From an uncultured Ruminococcus sp. (lineage in GTDB: Bacteria > Bacillota > Clostridia > Oscillospirales > Acutalibacteraceae), in contig CACXGJ010000029.1 in NCBI GenBank assembly GCA_902767125.1, forward strand, positions 1 through 9,414: a stretch of 9,414 nt of DNA, given 5' to 3'. Numbering within the stretch: position 1 is the first letter of the stretch; every line of letters starts with the position of its first letter. Shown in pieces: positions 1 through 6,250 of the stretch. Position numbers and translations under genes: made by a program. Under the pieces are notes generated by a model that worked only from the letters and a program-made list of their open reading frames with translations, searched no databases and had not been told where the DNA came from.

Positions 1-224
1 ACGGGCGTGTCACTTTGCTTGCGGAAGTCCTGCAAGAGGATTTCGCCGTTTATATTCGGAAGGTTGATGTCAAGCAGTATCAAATCAACATTAGCAGCTT
101 TCATCTGCTCAGATACATTATTATAATCCGTTACACGAATGGGTTCATAGCCTGCATTTTGAAGCAATAAGAATAGCTCATCACGCAATGTTGTTTCGTC
201 TTCTATTATCATGATTTTTTTCAT
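1..224 (-). CDS. Response regulator, N-terminal receiver domain (partial, C-terminus outside window)
   Basis: The 74 complete codons read as a CheY-like receiver domain that accepts phosphate from a partner histidine kinase. Visible landmarks are the start MKKIMIIEDE with acidic pair E8-D9, the phospho-acceptor D52 in the strand DLILLDINLP, and the conserved TP(V) of the beta4 switch region at residues 73-75, where the window ends. The start is fixed by ATG at 224-222 and an AGGAG (233-237 on the plus strand) 8 nt upstream. The DNA-binding output domain lies outside the window. The DINLP-x-x-NG context resembles OmpR-family regulators of BceR type (cell-envelope stress and antibiotic sensing), but this is an inference from part of one domain. 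The gene runs away from the rest of the window and is not in an operon with anything seen here. Confidence 0.9.
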   Translation of the reverse strand, partial: MKKIMIIEDETTLRDELFLLLQNAGYEPIRVTDYNNVSEQMKAANVDLILLDINLPNINGEILLQDFRKQSDTP

Positions 225-256
225 TTCTGTTGCTCCTGTTCCGTAGTGATATTATT

Positions 257-285
257 ATCGTATCATATCTTGGGGAGTAAATCAA
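257..285 (-). promoter_or_regulatory. Weak candidate promoter for the response regulator
   Basis: On the minus strand TTGATT (280-285) and TACGAT (257-262) are separated by 17 bp and lie about 33 nt upstream of the start codon. The -10 matches only four of six consensus bases, and GATAAT (254-259) is an alternative with a poor spacer. Direction and position suit the response regulator. Confidence 0.35.
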
Positions 286-313
286 GTTTTAGATTTGCAA
301 CCTTGACTCCAAA

Positions 314-365
314 GGAATCAGAATTCCACTACTTTGCCCGTGCTTCGTGCAGGGCTTTTTCTTTT
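314..365 (+). terminator. Orphan tandem hairpin with rho-independent terminator
   Basis: Two small hairpins lie in a row. GGAAT (314-318) pairs with ATTCC (323-327) across a 4-nt loop. GCCC-G-TGC (336-343) pairs with GCA-GGGC (349-355), with one bulged G and loop TTCGT, and is followed by T5-C-T4 (356-365). The second has the form of an intrinsic terminator on the plus strand. No plus-strand gene precedes it, because the response regulator reads the other way. It may be the end of a small RNA, a leader attenuator, or the leftover tail of a deleted gene. Confidence 0.55.
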
Positions 366-451
366 AAAAAAACGAAAAAAAGTCAGCCTTGCAGGTGATG
401 TTGAACCGCACGGCTGTTATGCTATATCTGTAATATTCAATATTTTATTAA

Positions 452-703
452 TCAACTGCTTACGATATCCCAATAGATATTTTTTACTTATTGATCAAAC
501 TGTCGGACAAAATAGGAACAAAAAAAGCGGCAGAAGAGTTAGGGATACCGGATGGAACGCTGTCCGGTTGGAGAAAAAAGGCAAAGCAGGGAAAAATATA
601 TCTCGAAGCAGGAAACAGTACGCCAGAAAGTGCAATGAGCATGGCGGAAGAATTGGAAATGTTCAGGAAGAAAAATAAAGAGCTCGAAAAAATGAATAAG
701 TGA
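452..703 (+). pseudogene. Remnant of IS3-family OrfA (helix-turn-helix transposase subunit)
   Basis: The frame is open from 452 to the TGA at 701-703. From about 491 it encodes a segment typical of IS3-family OrfA (HTH_Tnp_1 type): IKLSDKIGTKKAAEELGIP, then DGTLSGWRKKAKQGK, then a charged Glu/Lys-rich coiled-coil tail that ends early at MNK. In intact OrfA proteins this segment follows roughly 12-15 residues of a first helix (KxYxxEFKxxAV). Here the upstream residues are unrelated (YDIPIDIFYL). The only start nearby, TTG at 491, has no ribosome binding site. The leucine-zipper part that normally joins OrfB is missing, no OrfB follows, and I see no terminal inverted repeats. It is therefore most likely a degenerate IS fragment. 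A domesticated small HTH protein is a less likely reading. Confidence 0.7.
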
Positions 704-831
704 AATTGTCAATATTACTTGACATAAAAAAGTTGAATTATTTTTAAAGCTAATAACTCATGTAATACCTGAATCAGTTTTGATTGCAGATTCTGTTTTT
801 TTGAATTTAAATTAAAATGCAGATGATATAA

Positions 832-860
832 TTGACTTTTTGTACGAAATATAATATAAT
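832..860 (+). promoter_or_regulatory. Strong sigma-A-type promoter of the glycosyltransferase operon
   Basis: TTGACT (832-837) and TATAAT (855-860) are separated by exactly 17 bp, matching 11 of 12 consensus bases. Transcription would begin near 867, giving a leader of about 80 nt before the first start codon at 949. No other plus-strand promoter of this quality precedes the operon. Confidence 0.8.
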
Positions 861-871
861 ATATTTTGTAT

Positions 872-904
872 TTTAAGTCATATTTGACTGAAAAATGACT
901 TAAA
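872..904 (+). promoter_or_regulatory. 10-bp perfect inverted repeat in the operon leader
   Basis: TTTAAGTCAT (872-881) is exactly complementary in inverted order to ATGACTTAAA (895-904), with a 13-nt spacer. The spacer contains another TTGACT (884-889), and AAAATGAC (892-899) recurs 20 bp later at 912-919, so TGAC half-sites cluster here. It starts about 5 nt after the predicted transcription start. It could be an operator for a dimeric repressor or an RNA leader hairpin. It is not a terminator because no T-run follows. Function is inferred from position only. Confidence 0.5.
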
Positions 905-948
905 CAAGCAGAAAATGACAAATAAGTTTTATTAGGGATTGTTTGATT

Positions 949-1734
949 ATGCAAAAATTAACAGCAACTATCGTTGCCTACAAAGATTACAGTGATATAC
1001 GAAAGACTATTGAATCCATAGAAAAATATACCAATAAAAGTATCAGCAAAAAAATATACATTGTAGATAATGGTGTTGCGGTTTCGGATCCTGACGAGGT
1101 GAGGGCTTTCATAGATCATATCAAAAAATATGATGATGTTGAATATCATGATATGAACATGAATCTGGGATTTGGAAAGGGACATAACTATGTACTGCCG
1201 TATCTTGATTCAACATATCATGCCATTATTAATCCTGATATATTGCTGAAGCATGATGCGTTGGGGATAATCGTGGATTATCTTGACCAAAACAGTGATG
1301 TCGGGATGTGCATACCGAACATTACGGATGTACATGGCAAGAGGTATGATATATATCGTGAAGAAGTCACAGTATTTGATATGTTTATCAGAATGTTTTG
1401 CAGAGGATTGTTCAAAAAAAGAAAGGCTCGTCATACAATGCAGTATGAGGATTATTCAAAGCCCTTTCAGGTTCCTTTCGGACAGGGGAGCTTTCTTGTG
1501 ATACGAACAGAGCTTTTTAAGGAATTGAACGGCTTTGACGAAAGGTATTTTATGTATATGGAGGATGCAGACCTGTGTAAGCGTGTGAATAAGCGTTCAA
1601 AGCTAATGTACCTGCCTTATGCCACAGTGATACATAAATGGAGGCAAGGCTCACATAAGAATAAAACGCTTTTCAAATATCATCTGAAATCTATGGTACA
1701 GTACTTTAAAAAATGGGGGATAAAGTGGGTATAA
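949..1734 (+). CDS. Glycosyltransferase family 2, rhamnosyltransferase-like (WbbL type)
   Basis: This 261-aa GT-A-fold enzyme probably moves a nucleotide-activated sugar, perhaps dTDP-rhamnose, onto a lipid-linked glycan at the inner face of the membrane. Visible motifs in order: TIVAYKDY near the N-terminus (nucleotide-binding strand), IVDNG (38-42), MNLGFGKGHN (71-80), NPD (95-97, the metal-binding DXD equivalent), and GFDERYFMYMEDADLCKR (195-212), the acceptor/catalytic signature of this GT2 subgroup. There are no membrane segments, and the length is near the family norm of 250-300 aa. I chose ATG at 949; TTG at 943 is an alternative. The only Shine-Dalgarno-like bases, AGGG at 934-937, are weak and 11 nt from ATG. 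It is the first gene of the operon and overlaps the next by one base (TAATG). Fold and class are secure; donor and acceptor are not. Confidence 0.88.
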   Translation: MQKLTATIVAYKDYSDIRKTIESIEKYTNKSISKKIYIVDNGVAVSDPDEVRAFIDHIKKYDDVEYHDMNMNLGFGKGHNYVLPYLDSTYHAIINPDILLKHDALGIIVDYLDQNSDVGMCIPNITDVHGKRYDIYREEVTVFDMFIRMFCRGLFKKRKARHTMQYEDYSKPFQVPFGQGSFLVIRTELFKELNGFDERYFMYMEDADLCKRVNKRSKLMYLPYATVIHKWRQGSHKNKTLFKYHLKSMVQYFKKWGIKWV

Positions 1735-2651
1735 TGCTTCAGACTGATAATATTGCAATATTGATGGCGACCTATAACGGAGAGAAATATATAAAAGAGC
1801 AGATAGAGTCTGTTCTGTTCCAAAGCCGAAGCGATTGGGAATTGTATATACATGATGACGGTTCGGTTGACGGGACGATGCAGATAATAGACAGTTACTG
1901 CATGAGATATCCGGATAAGATACATAGGATATCCGGTGCATCAACAGGAGGAGCAAGGAATAATTTTTTTTATCTGCTCGGGTGTGTTGATGCACCTTAT
2001 TATATGTTTTGCGATCAGGACGATGTGTGGCTTAAAAATAAGATAAAAAAAACATATTCTGCAATGAATAAGCAGGATGATGGAAAGCCTGTTCTTGTAT
2101 TCACCGATCTGAAAGTAGTCGATGAAAAGCTGAATGTTATCGCAGACTCAATGTGTAAGTATCAGAAGCTGAATTGCCGTGATACATCGGTGAAGCGTGT
2201 TTTGATACAGAATATGTGTACAGGATGTACGATGATGATAAATCGTGCATTGAGAGATGAAATGATAAAAGCAAAGATATCGGATAATATTATCATGCAC
2301 GATTGGTGGGCGGCACTGATTGCTGCCGAGTTCGGAAAGATGTATTTTATCAGTGAACCCCAGATACTGTACAGACAGCACAGAAATAACAGTGTAGGTG
2401 CAAGCGGCTTTGATATAAAGTATGTCTTCAATAAATTTTTCAGAAACAATGAGATAAAGAGATCGTTGAGAAATAAAGAAAAACAAGCATTGTATTTTTC
2501 GGAGCTGTATGGATTGAAGGATGATGATATAGCCTTCAAATACGGGAGAGTGAGACAGCTTTCAAAAATAAGACGAATACATTTTTATATAGTCAATGAT
2601 ATGTACATGAACGGTTTGAGCAGAAATATCGGATTGTTCCTGTATTGTTGA
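1734..2651 (+). CDS. Glycosyltransferase family 2, RgpB-like (alpha-rhamnosyltransferase type)
   Basis: This 305-aa GT2 enzyme resembles the RgpB-like alpha-1,3-rhamnosyltransferase group that builds rhamnose-rich cell-wall polysaccharides. Motifs: ILMATYNGEKYIKEQIESVL (9-28), DDGSVDGT (41-48), CDQDDVW (93-99, with the metal-binding Asp residues), NMCTGCTMM (160-168), HDWW (189-192), and YRQHRNNSVGAS (213-224), which is characteristic of this subgroup. I prefer ATG at 1734 over ATG at 1713. The former overlaps the upstream stop (TAATG), typical of translational coupling, with G-rich sequence (1715-1719, 1725-1729) before it. The 1713 start has no ribosome binding site and adds only seven residues. 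The gene sits 42 nt before the flippase start. Family assignment is firm; the exact linkage made is inferred. Confidence 0.88.
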   Translation: MLQTDNIAILMATYNGEKYIKEQIESVLFQSRSDWELYIHDDGSVDGTMQIIDSYCMRYPDKIHRISGASTGGARNNFFYLLGCVDAPYYMFCDQDDVWLKNKIKKTYSAMNKQDDGKPVLVFTDLKVVDEKLNVIADSMCKYQKLNCRDTSVKRVLIQNMCTGCTMMINRALRDEMIKAKISDNIIMHDWWAALIAAEFGKMYFISEPQILYRQHRNNSVGASGFDIKYVFNKFFRNNEIKRSLRNKEKQALYFSELYGLKDDDIAFKYGRVRQLSKIRRIHFYIVNDMYMNGLSRNIGLFLYC

Positions 2652-2680
2652 CCATGAGTTTTTCACAGGACTTGTATTGG

Positions 2681-2686
2681 GGAGGG
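2681..2686 (+). promoter_or_regulatory. Ribosome binding site that points to an ATA start for the flippase
   Basis: GGAGGG (2681-2686, inside a longer GGGGAGGG run) lies 7 nt before ATA at 2694, the ideal spacing. The adjacent ATG at 2687 directly abuts the G-run, so it has no spacing, and it opens only a 10-codon out-of-frame reading that stops at 2717-2719. The site therefore supports initiation at 2694 rather than at 2687 or at the much later ATG at 2856. Confidence 0.65.
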
Positions 2687-2693
2687 ATGAGCG

Positions 2694-4130
2694 ATAGGTA
2701 TAAAAGAAAAATGGAATAAAATATCCATTACAGCAAAGGTCTCGATAGCATATACCGTTTGCGGTATCCTTCAAAGATGCCTGTCATTTATAACCCTGCC
2801 GCTGTTTACAAGGCTGCTCACGACAGAACAGTACGGGCAGTATACTATATATCAGATGTGGTATGGAGTGTTGTTTATTTTTTTGACCTTGAATCTTGGA
2901 GAGGGTTCGTTTTCAACAGTCATGGTCAAATATGAAAAGGACATGGATGGATACATATCATCTGTCGAAGGCATATGTATAATGCTTTCACTGATTTTTA
3001 TGGTCATATATTTGCCGTTTCATCAGTTATGGAACCGGTTGTTTGAGCTGCCGACAGGCTGTGTTTGTCTGATGGTCGCCGAGATACTCGGAGCAACAGC
3101 CATTCAGATGTGGAGCGGCAAAAAAAGATTTGAATTTAGATATAAAGCAACCTTGGGACTTATCTTGGGGATATCGGTGCTGTCACCTGTAACGGCATAT
3201 TTTCTTGTTATCAATTCTGATGAAAGGGGATATGCGAGGATAATCGGATATTCGGCAGTTCATGCAGTTATCGGTTGGACGGTGCTTATTTTCAATTTGG
3301 TAAAAGGCAGAAAGATAATAAATAAAGAATATTGGAAATATGCCTTTGGTTTCAATATACCGCTGCTGATATATTATCTTTCTCAAGTGATATTCAATCA
3401 GAGTGACCGTATAATGATAAGTCATATGGTCGGGACAGACAAGGCAGCAATATATGGAGTTGCCTATTCTTTGGCGACTGTCATGATATTTGTGATAAAT
3501 GCCATAAACAGTTCATATGTTCCATGGTATTACGGGAATCTGGATAAAGGAAGGCAAAATAACAATAGATATGTATCAACGGGATTGTCGGTTATGATAG
3601 GGGTGATGCTGTTGGGAGTCATATGGTTTGCACCCGAGATAATCAAAATCATGGCAGGCGAACAGTATTATGAAGCAATATATGTTGTACCGCCTGTAGC
3701 AATCAGCCTGCTTTTGCTTTTTTATTCACAGCTGTTCATAAATGTGGAGTTCTATTATGAGCAAAAGAAAAAGCTGATCGGTGCATCTGTCAGTGCAGCG
3801 TTGATAAATCTTGTTCTGAATCTGATATTCATTGATATTTTCGGCTTTGTAGCGGCTGCCTACACGACCTTGGCAAGTTATATAGTCTTTGCTTTTTTGA
3901 ATTACAGAGCCATGAAGCAGGTCATTGATGAGGTGAGTGCAGAGGATGAGGGATACAGCTATAAGGCATTAATACTTATCTTTTTGGGATTATGTGTTCT
4001 TTCGGCTGTCGGGGCATTATTGTATGAATTGTTTTTGGTAAGACTGATGATTTTGGCAGTTGTTTGTGCTGCAGTTTTTATAAAGAGAAGGTACTTTATA
4101 GATCTGTTCAGACAGATAAAGGGAGTATGA
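2694..4130 (+). CDS. Polysaccharide (Wzx/MOP superfamily) flippase with apparent ATA start codon
   Basis: This 478-aa multi-spanning protein of the oligosaccharide flippase family should move the lipid-linked glycan made by the two upstream transferases across the membrane. The usual N-terminal signature is intact: GIKEKWNKISITAK, then a first membrane helix, then ITLPLFTRLLTTEQYGQY, which in this family marks the end of helix 1. About 12 further hydrophobic segments follow, with the mid-protein landmark QSDRIMISHMVG. The first in-frame ATG (2856) would remove about 54 residues including helix 1, so it is not the natural start. The frame upstream has no ATG, GTG or TTG back to the stop at 2688-2690. 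The best-placed codon is ATA at 2694, 7 nt after GGAGGG. Explanations are a true rare AUA start, a point mutation from ATG, a one-base deletion fusing ATG 2687 to this frame, or a base-call error. It ends the operon, just before a strong terminator. Confidence 0.85.
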   Translation: MGIKEKWNKISITAKVSIAYTVCGILQRCLSFITLPLFTRLLTTEQYGQYTIYQMWYGVLFIFLTLNLGEGSFSTVMVKYEKDMDGYISSVEGICIMLSLIFMVIYLPFHQLWNRLFELPTGCVCLMVAEILGATAIQMWSGKKRFEFRYKATLGLILGISVLSPVTAYFLVINSDERGYARIIGYSAVHAVIGWTVLIFNLVKGRKIINKEYWKYAFGFNIPLLIYYLSQVIFNQSDRIMISHMVGTDKAAIYGVAYSLATVMIFVINAINSSYVPWYYGNLDKGRQNNNRYVSTGLSVMIGVMLLGVIWFAPEIIKIMAGEQYYEAIYVVPPVAISLLLLFYSQLFINVEFYYEQKKKLIGASVSAALINLVLNLIFIDIFGFVAAAYTTLASYIVFAFLNYRAMKQVIDEVSAEDEGYSYKALILIFLGLCVLSAVGALLYELFLVRLMILAVVCAAVFIKRRYFIDLFRQIKGV

Positions 4131-4131
4131 T

Positions 4132-4171
4132 AAAATCCCCCTTCACTCAAATCGGGTGAGGGGGGATCATT
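4132..4171. terminator. Bidirectional intrinsic terminator between convergent genes
   Basis: A 14-bp stem pairs 4135-4148 with 4154-4167 around the loop AAATC, with only two G-T wobbles. On the plus strand it is followed by CATTTTA; on the minus strand by ATTTTATCA. It begins just past the flippase stop (4128-4130) and just past the CotH stop codon (4172-4174), so it serves both genes. Confidence 0.85.
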
Positions 4172-6112
4172 TTATGCTTTGGATTTTTTGCCTGTTTTAA
4201 ATGCAGTGAACAATGACAGAAGTATGGTGAAAAACATGGCTGTCGGGAATGTATCGCCTGTTTGGGGAATACTTTCAACGGGTGCTGATGTAGTTTGAGT
4301 TGCAGAGCTTATCTGCTTTGAAGTATTTGCAGAGCTGTTTTGAACATTTGTTGATTGCTCCGGAGTATCAGAGTTCTTTGATATTTCGGATATCTCGGAT
4401 ATTGCGGAAATGTCAGATATCTGTGATATTTCCGATACCTCTGATACTTCGGATATTTGGGAGGTTTGGGATATTTCTGAAATCTCGGAGACCTCTGATA
4501 CTTCGGATACGTCCGATATGTCGGAAGCTTCAGAGGGTTGGAAGCCCGAAGAATAGAGTGGTGTCAGAACAAGGTCATTGTATATGATATCACCCGATTC
4601 ATATATTTTTCCTGTTTGGTCTGCCCAGCCGAGAAAAGTATCATTCTGACGAGTCGGTGCCTGTGGGAAATCTTTGAGTATCGGAACATTTTCGGTTGTA
4701 CGTGTTTCGGTTGAACCGTCAGCAAATTTAAAAGTGACAGTGCAGAAAACCTTTGTCAGATCAGTGTCGATATGTTCATTTATCCAAGCCTGTCTTTCAG
4801 CCATCCATGTTCGTAAAAGCTCGGCTTCTCCCCTGAATCCGCATTCCTCGTGGAAAAGAAAAGGTGTACCCCATCTTTCATGATCTGATGCAGCGGATTT
4901 TTCCTGTTCGGCAACGTATTTGTCAATGATACCATCGGGTTTTATTACATCGGTGATTATAGAATCGAGGACTTTCCAGCGTTCACGAAGAAGCTGTTGA
5001 TATTGAGTATCGTATGCTCTGATGTGGTCAGTCCAGAGAAAATTGGCTCTGTTAAAGCCGTAGGTCTCTGTCTCATACAGTCCGAAGGCATAGTCAAAAT
5101 CCCAGAGAGGTCCCCAATACAGCTTGCCGTCTCGTTCCTTATAAAGATAATTGCTTGTTGTCTCATAAGCATCGTGATTTCGGCTAAATTCCTGTATCCA
5201 CCAATAATCAGCCGTTGACTGTATATCCATATAATCTGTATAAGGTACACCGTCATTATCCTTGAAGTCATCTCCGAAGATGGCATTTACAGTTTTACGG
5301 ATATAGTCGGTTATGTATTCTCTTTGTTGGGGAGTGCCGATCTTTCCGCCGTCATCGGAGTAAAATTCGGGTTCTTCAAACGAAATGCTGATATTCTCGC
5401 CGATTTTAAGGAGATTTTCGTCATAGACAGTCTTGTTTGAGAATGTATGTATACCCATCAGGTATCCTCCTGTTATATTCGGCTCGGTATTGTCATCCTC
5501 TGTAAGCTCATCTATATTTACCCTTGATTTACCTATTCTGACGGTTTCGGAAAGGAAATAGCTTCCCTCATATTTGCCGTTTATGACAAGGTCAACAGGA
5601 AGCATTTTGGGGGTATATGCAAATCCCATATTTTCACTGATATAGCTTGCAACTCTGTTTCTTATCATGCTTGCATCATAACGGTTTGCAAGCAATGCCC
5701 AATGCTTGTTCTTGCCCATGCCGAGCAGTTCGGCTTTTTTATCGAGCTTGAATTTGTATGGCTTTTTGTCTGCCCACCATGTCACATTTCCTCTGCCACG
5801 AATGTATTCAAGCTGTAATTCATCTGTATCCTCGAGTACGATATCACTGTAATCTCCTGTATAGCCGTCAGGGACATCTATCCTTACAGTACCCGTACAT
5901 TTTACACTGTGGTCAAAGCTGTCATTCATTTCCTGAATCGTACCGAATCCCTCTGCACTCTCGTCAATATTAAGATATACGACAGGGATATTATTTTCCT
6001 CGATGATAGTGAGGTCGGTATTATCGACAGATGATACAGGGAATGTCGTCATAAGCAGTGCTGTCGAAAGAGTCAGTGCCGATGCGATTTTTTTCAAAAG
6101 TTTGGTCTTCAT
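4172..6112 (-). CDS. Secreted CotH-kinase-domain protein with Ser-rich repeat stalk and IPQTG cell-wall sorting-like tail
   Basis: A 646-aa surface protein. Order: signal peptide (1 to about 29, basic MKTKLLKKIA then a hydrophobic core); CotH domain (about 45-450) with RGRGNVTW (105-112), KKPYKFKLDKK (116-126), HWALLANRYD (137-146), INGKYEGSYFLSE (177-189), RNHDAYETTSNYLYK (311-325) and WDFD (337-340), the acidic motifs that carry metal and ATP in CotH kinases; a Listeria-Bacteroides-repeat-like domain (about 456-520, ending FLGWADQTGKIYESGD...LTPLY); Ser-x-x repeats (527-581); a Thr/Ser/Gln linker; and IPQTG (615-619), a hydrophobic helix and KTGKKSKA. CotH of Bacillus spores is a protein Ser kinase, so outer-surface protein phosphorylation is a plausible but unproven role here. 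ATG at 6112 is chosen because AAGGAGA (6119-6125) lies 6 nt upstream; the longer frame from 6172 runs through the -35 element. Single-gene transcript with its own promoter and terminator. Confidence 0.88.
   Translation of the reverse strand: MKTKLLKKIASALTLSTALLMTTFPVSSVDNTDLTIIEENNIPVVYLNIDESAEGFGTIQEMNDSFDHSVKCTGTVRIDVPDGYTGDYSDIVLEDTDELQLEYIRGRGNVTWWADKKPYKFKLDKKAELLGMGKNKHWALLANRYDASMIRNRVASYISENMGFAYTPKMLPVDLVINGKYEGSYFLSETVRIGKSRVNIDELTEDDNTEPNITGGYLMGIHTFSNKTVYDENLLKIGENISISFEEPEFYSDDGGKIGTPQQREYITDYIRKTVNAIFGDDFKDNDGVPYTDYMDIQSTADYWWIQEFSRNHDAYETTSNYLYKERDGKLYWGPLWDFDYAFGLYETETYGFNRANFLWTDHIRAYDTQYQQLLRERWKVLDSIITDVIKPDGIIDKYVAEQEKSAASDHERWGTPFLFHEECGFRGEAELLRTWMAERQAWINEHIDTDLTKVFCTVTFKFADGSTETRTTENVPILKDFPQAPTRQNDTFLGWADQTGKIYESGDIIYNDLVLTPLYSSGFQPSEASDISDVSEVSEVSEISEISQTSQISEVSEVSEISQISDISAISEISEISKNSDTPEQSTNVQNSSANTSKQISSATQTTSAPVESIPQTGDTFPTAMFFTILLSLFTAFKTGKKSKA
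4370..4534 (-). repeat. Degenerate 9-bp tandem repeat encoding Ser-(Asp/Glu/Gln)-(Ile/Val)
   Basis: Nineteen serines fall at every third residue (527 to 581 of the CotH protein), mostly as SEI, SEV, SDI and SQI. At DNA level this is a degenerate 9-bp unit. It forms an extended acidic stalk between the folded part and the wall or membrane anchor. The near-repetitive DNA could vary in copy number between strains. Confidence 0.8.
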
Positions 6113-6143
6113 GTAAGCTCTCCTTAATTTTATTTTGTGTGAT

Positions 6144-6172
6144 ATTATATCATAATATTTTTGCATTTTCAA
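6144..6172 (-). promoter_or_regulatory. Promoter of the CotH-domain gene
   Basis: On the minus strand TTGAAA (6167-6172 as TTTCAA on plus) and TATAAT (6144-6149 as ATTATA on plus) are 17 bp apart, and the -10 is 31 nt upstream of the start codon at 6112. This fits the terminator just upstream (6187-6235), which isolates the gene from ddh. Confidence 0.75.
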
Positions 6173-6186
6173 TGAATCATTTGCAC

Positions 6187-6235
6187 AAAAAATCCCCCTT
6201 CACGACAGCTTGTTTATACTGTCATAAAGAGGGAT
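6187..6235 (-). terminator. Intrinsic terminator of ddh
   Basis: Read on the minus strand, 6227-6235 (ATCCCTCTT) pairs with 6192-6200 with one mismatch, and 6219-6223 pairs with 6204-6208 (GACAG/CTGTC), around a 10-nt loop. Six T residues follow (6187-6192). It lies 15 nt past the ddh stop codon. Its downstream arm shares 15 identical bases with the terminator at 4132. Confidence 0.75.
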
Positions 6236-6250
6236 ATTCTTCAGTTTGTA

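Larger units (their letters stand above)
225..948. other. Long stretch without an intact gene
   Basis: These 724 bases separate the divergent response regulator and glycosyltransferase operon. They contain the weak minus-strand promoter, an orphan hairpin-terminator, an IS3 OrfA remnant, a strong plus-strand promoter and a leader inverted repeat, each listed separately. Between 366 and 451 and between 704 and 831 nothing is recognisable beyond AT-rich sequence. TTGACA at 719-724 has no good -10 at a usable distance. The mix of a transposase fragment and an orphan terminator suggests a site of past insertion and deletion. Confidence 0.6.

Noticed and set aside
334..678. 114-codon plus-strand frame in another phase across the orphan terminator
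   Set aside because: It starts inside the terminator hairpin, has no ribosome binding site and shadows the OrfA remnant, whose frame gives a recognisable protein.
715..954. 79-codon minus-strand frame upstream of the glycosyltransferase
   Set aside because: The region is AT-rich promoter and leader; the translation is low-complexity and no ribosome binding site is evident.
2687..2719. ATG at 2687 as the flippase start or a leader peptide
   Set aside because: It abuts the G-run with no Shine-Dalgarno spacing and stops after 10 codons in a different frame from the flippase.
2856..4130. Flippase starting at ATG 2856 (424 aa)
   Set aside because: The in-frame sequence upstream encodes the conserved N-terminus and first membrane helix, and no ribosome binding site precedes 2856.
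4370..4534. CRISPR-like array
   Set aside because: The short regular repeats are 9-bp codon triplets within the CotH reading frame, without the repeat-spacer alternation of a CRISPR.
4172..6172. CotH-domain protein starting 20 codons earlier at 6172
   Set aside because: That extension overlaps the -35 and -10 elements and precedes the true signal peptide; ATG 6112 has an ideal AAGGAGA site.
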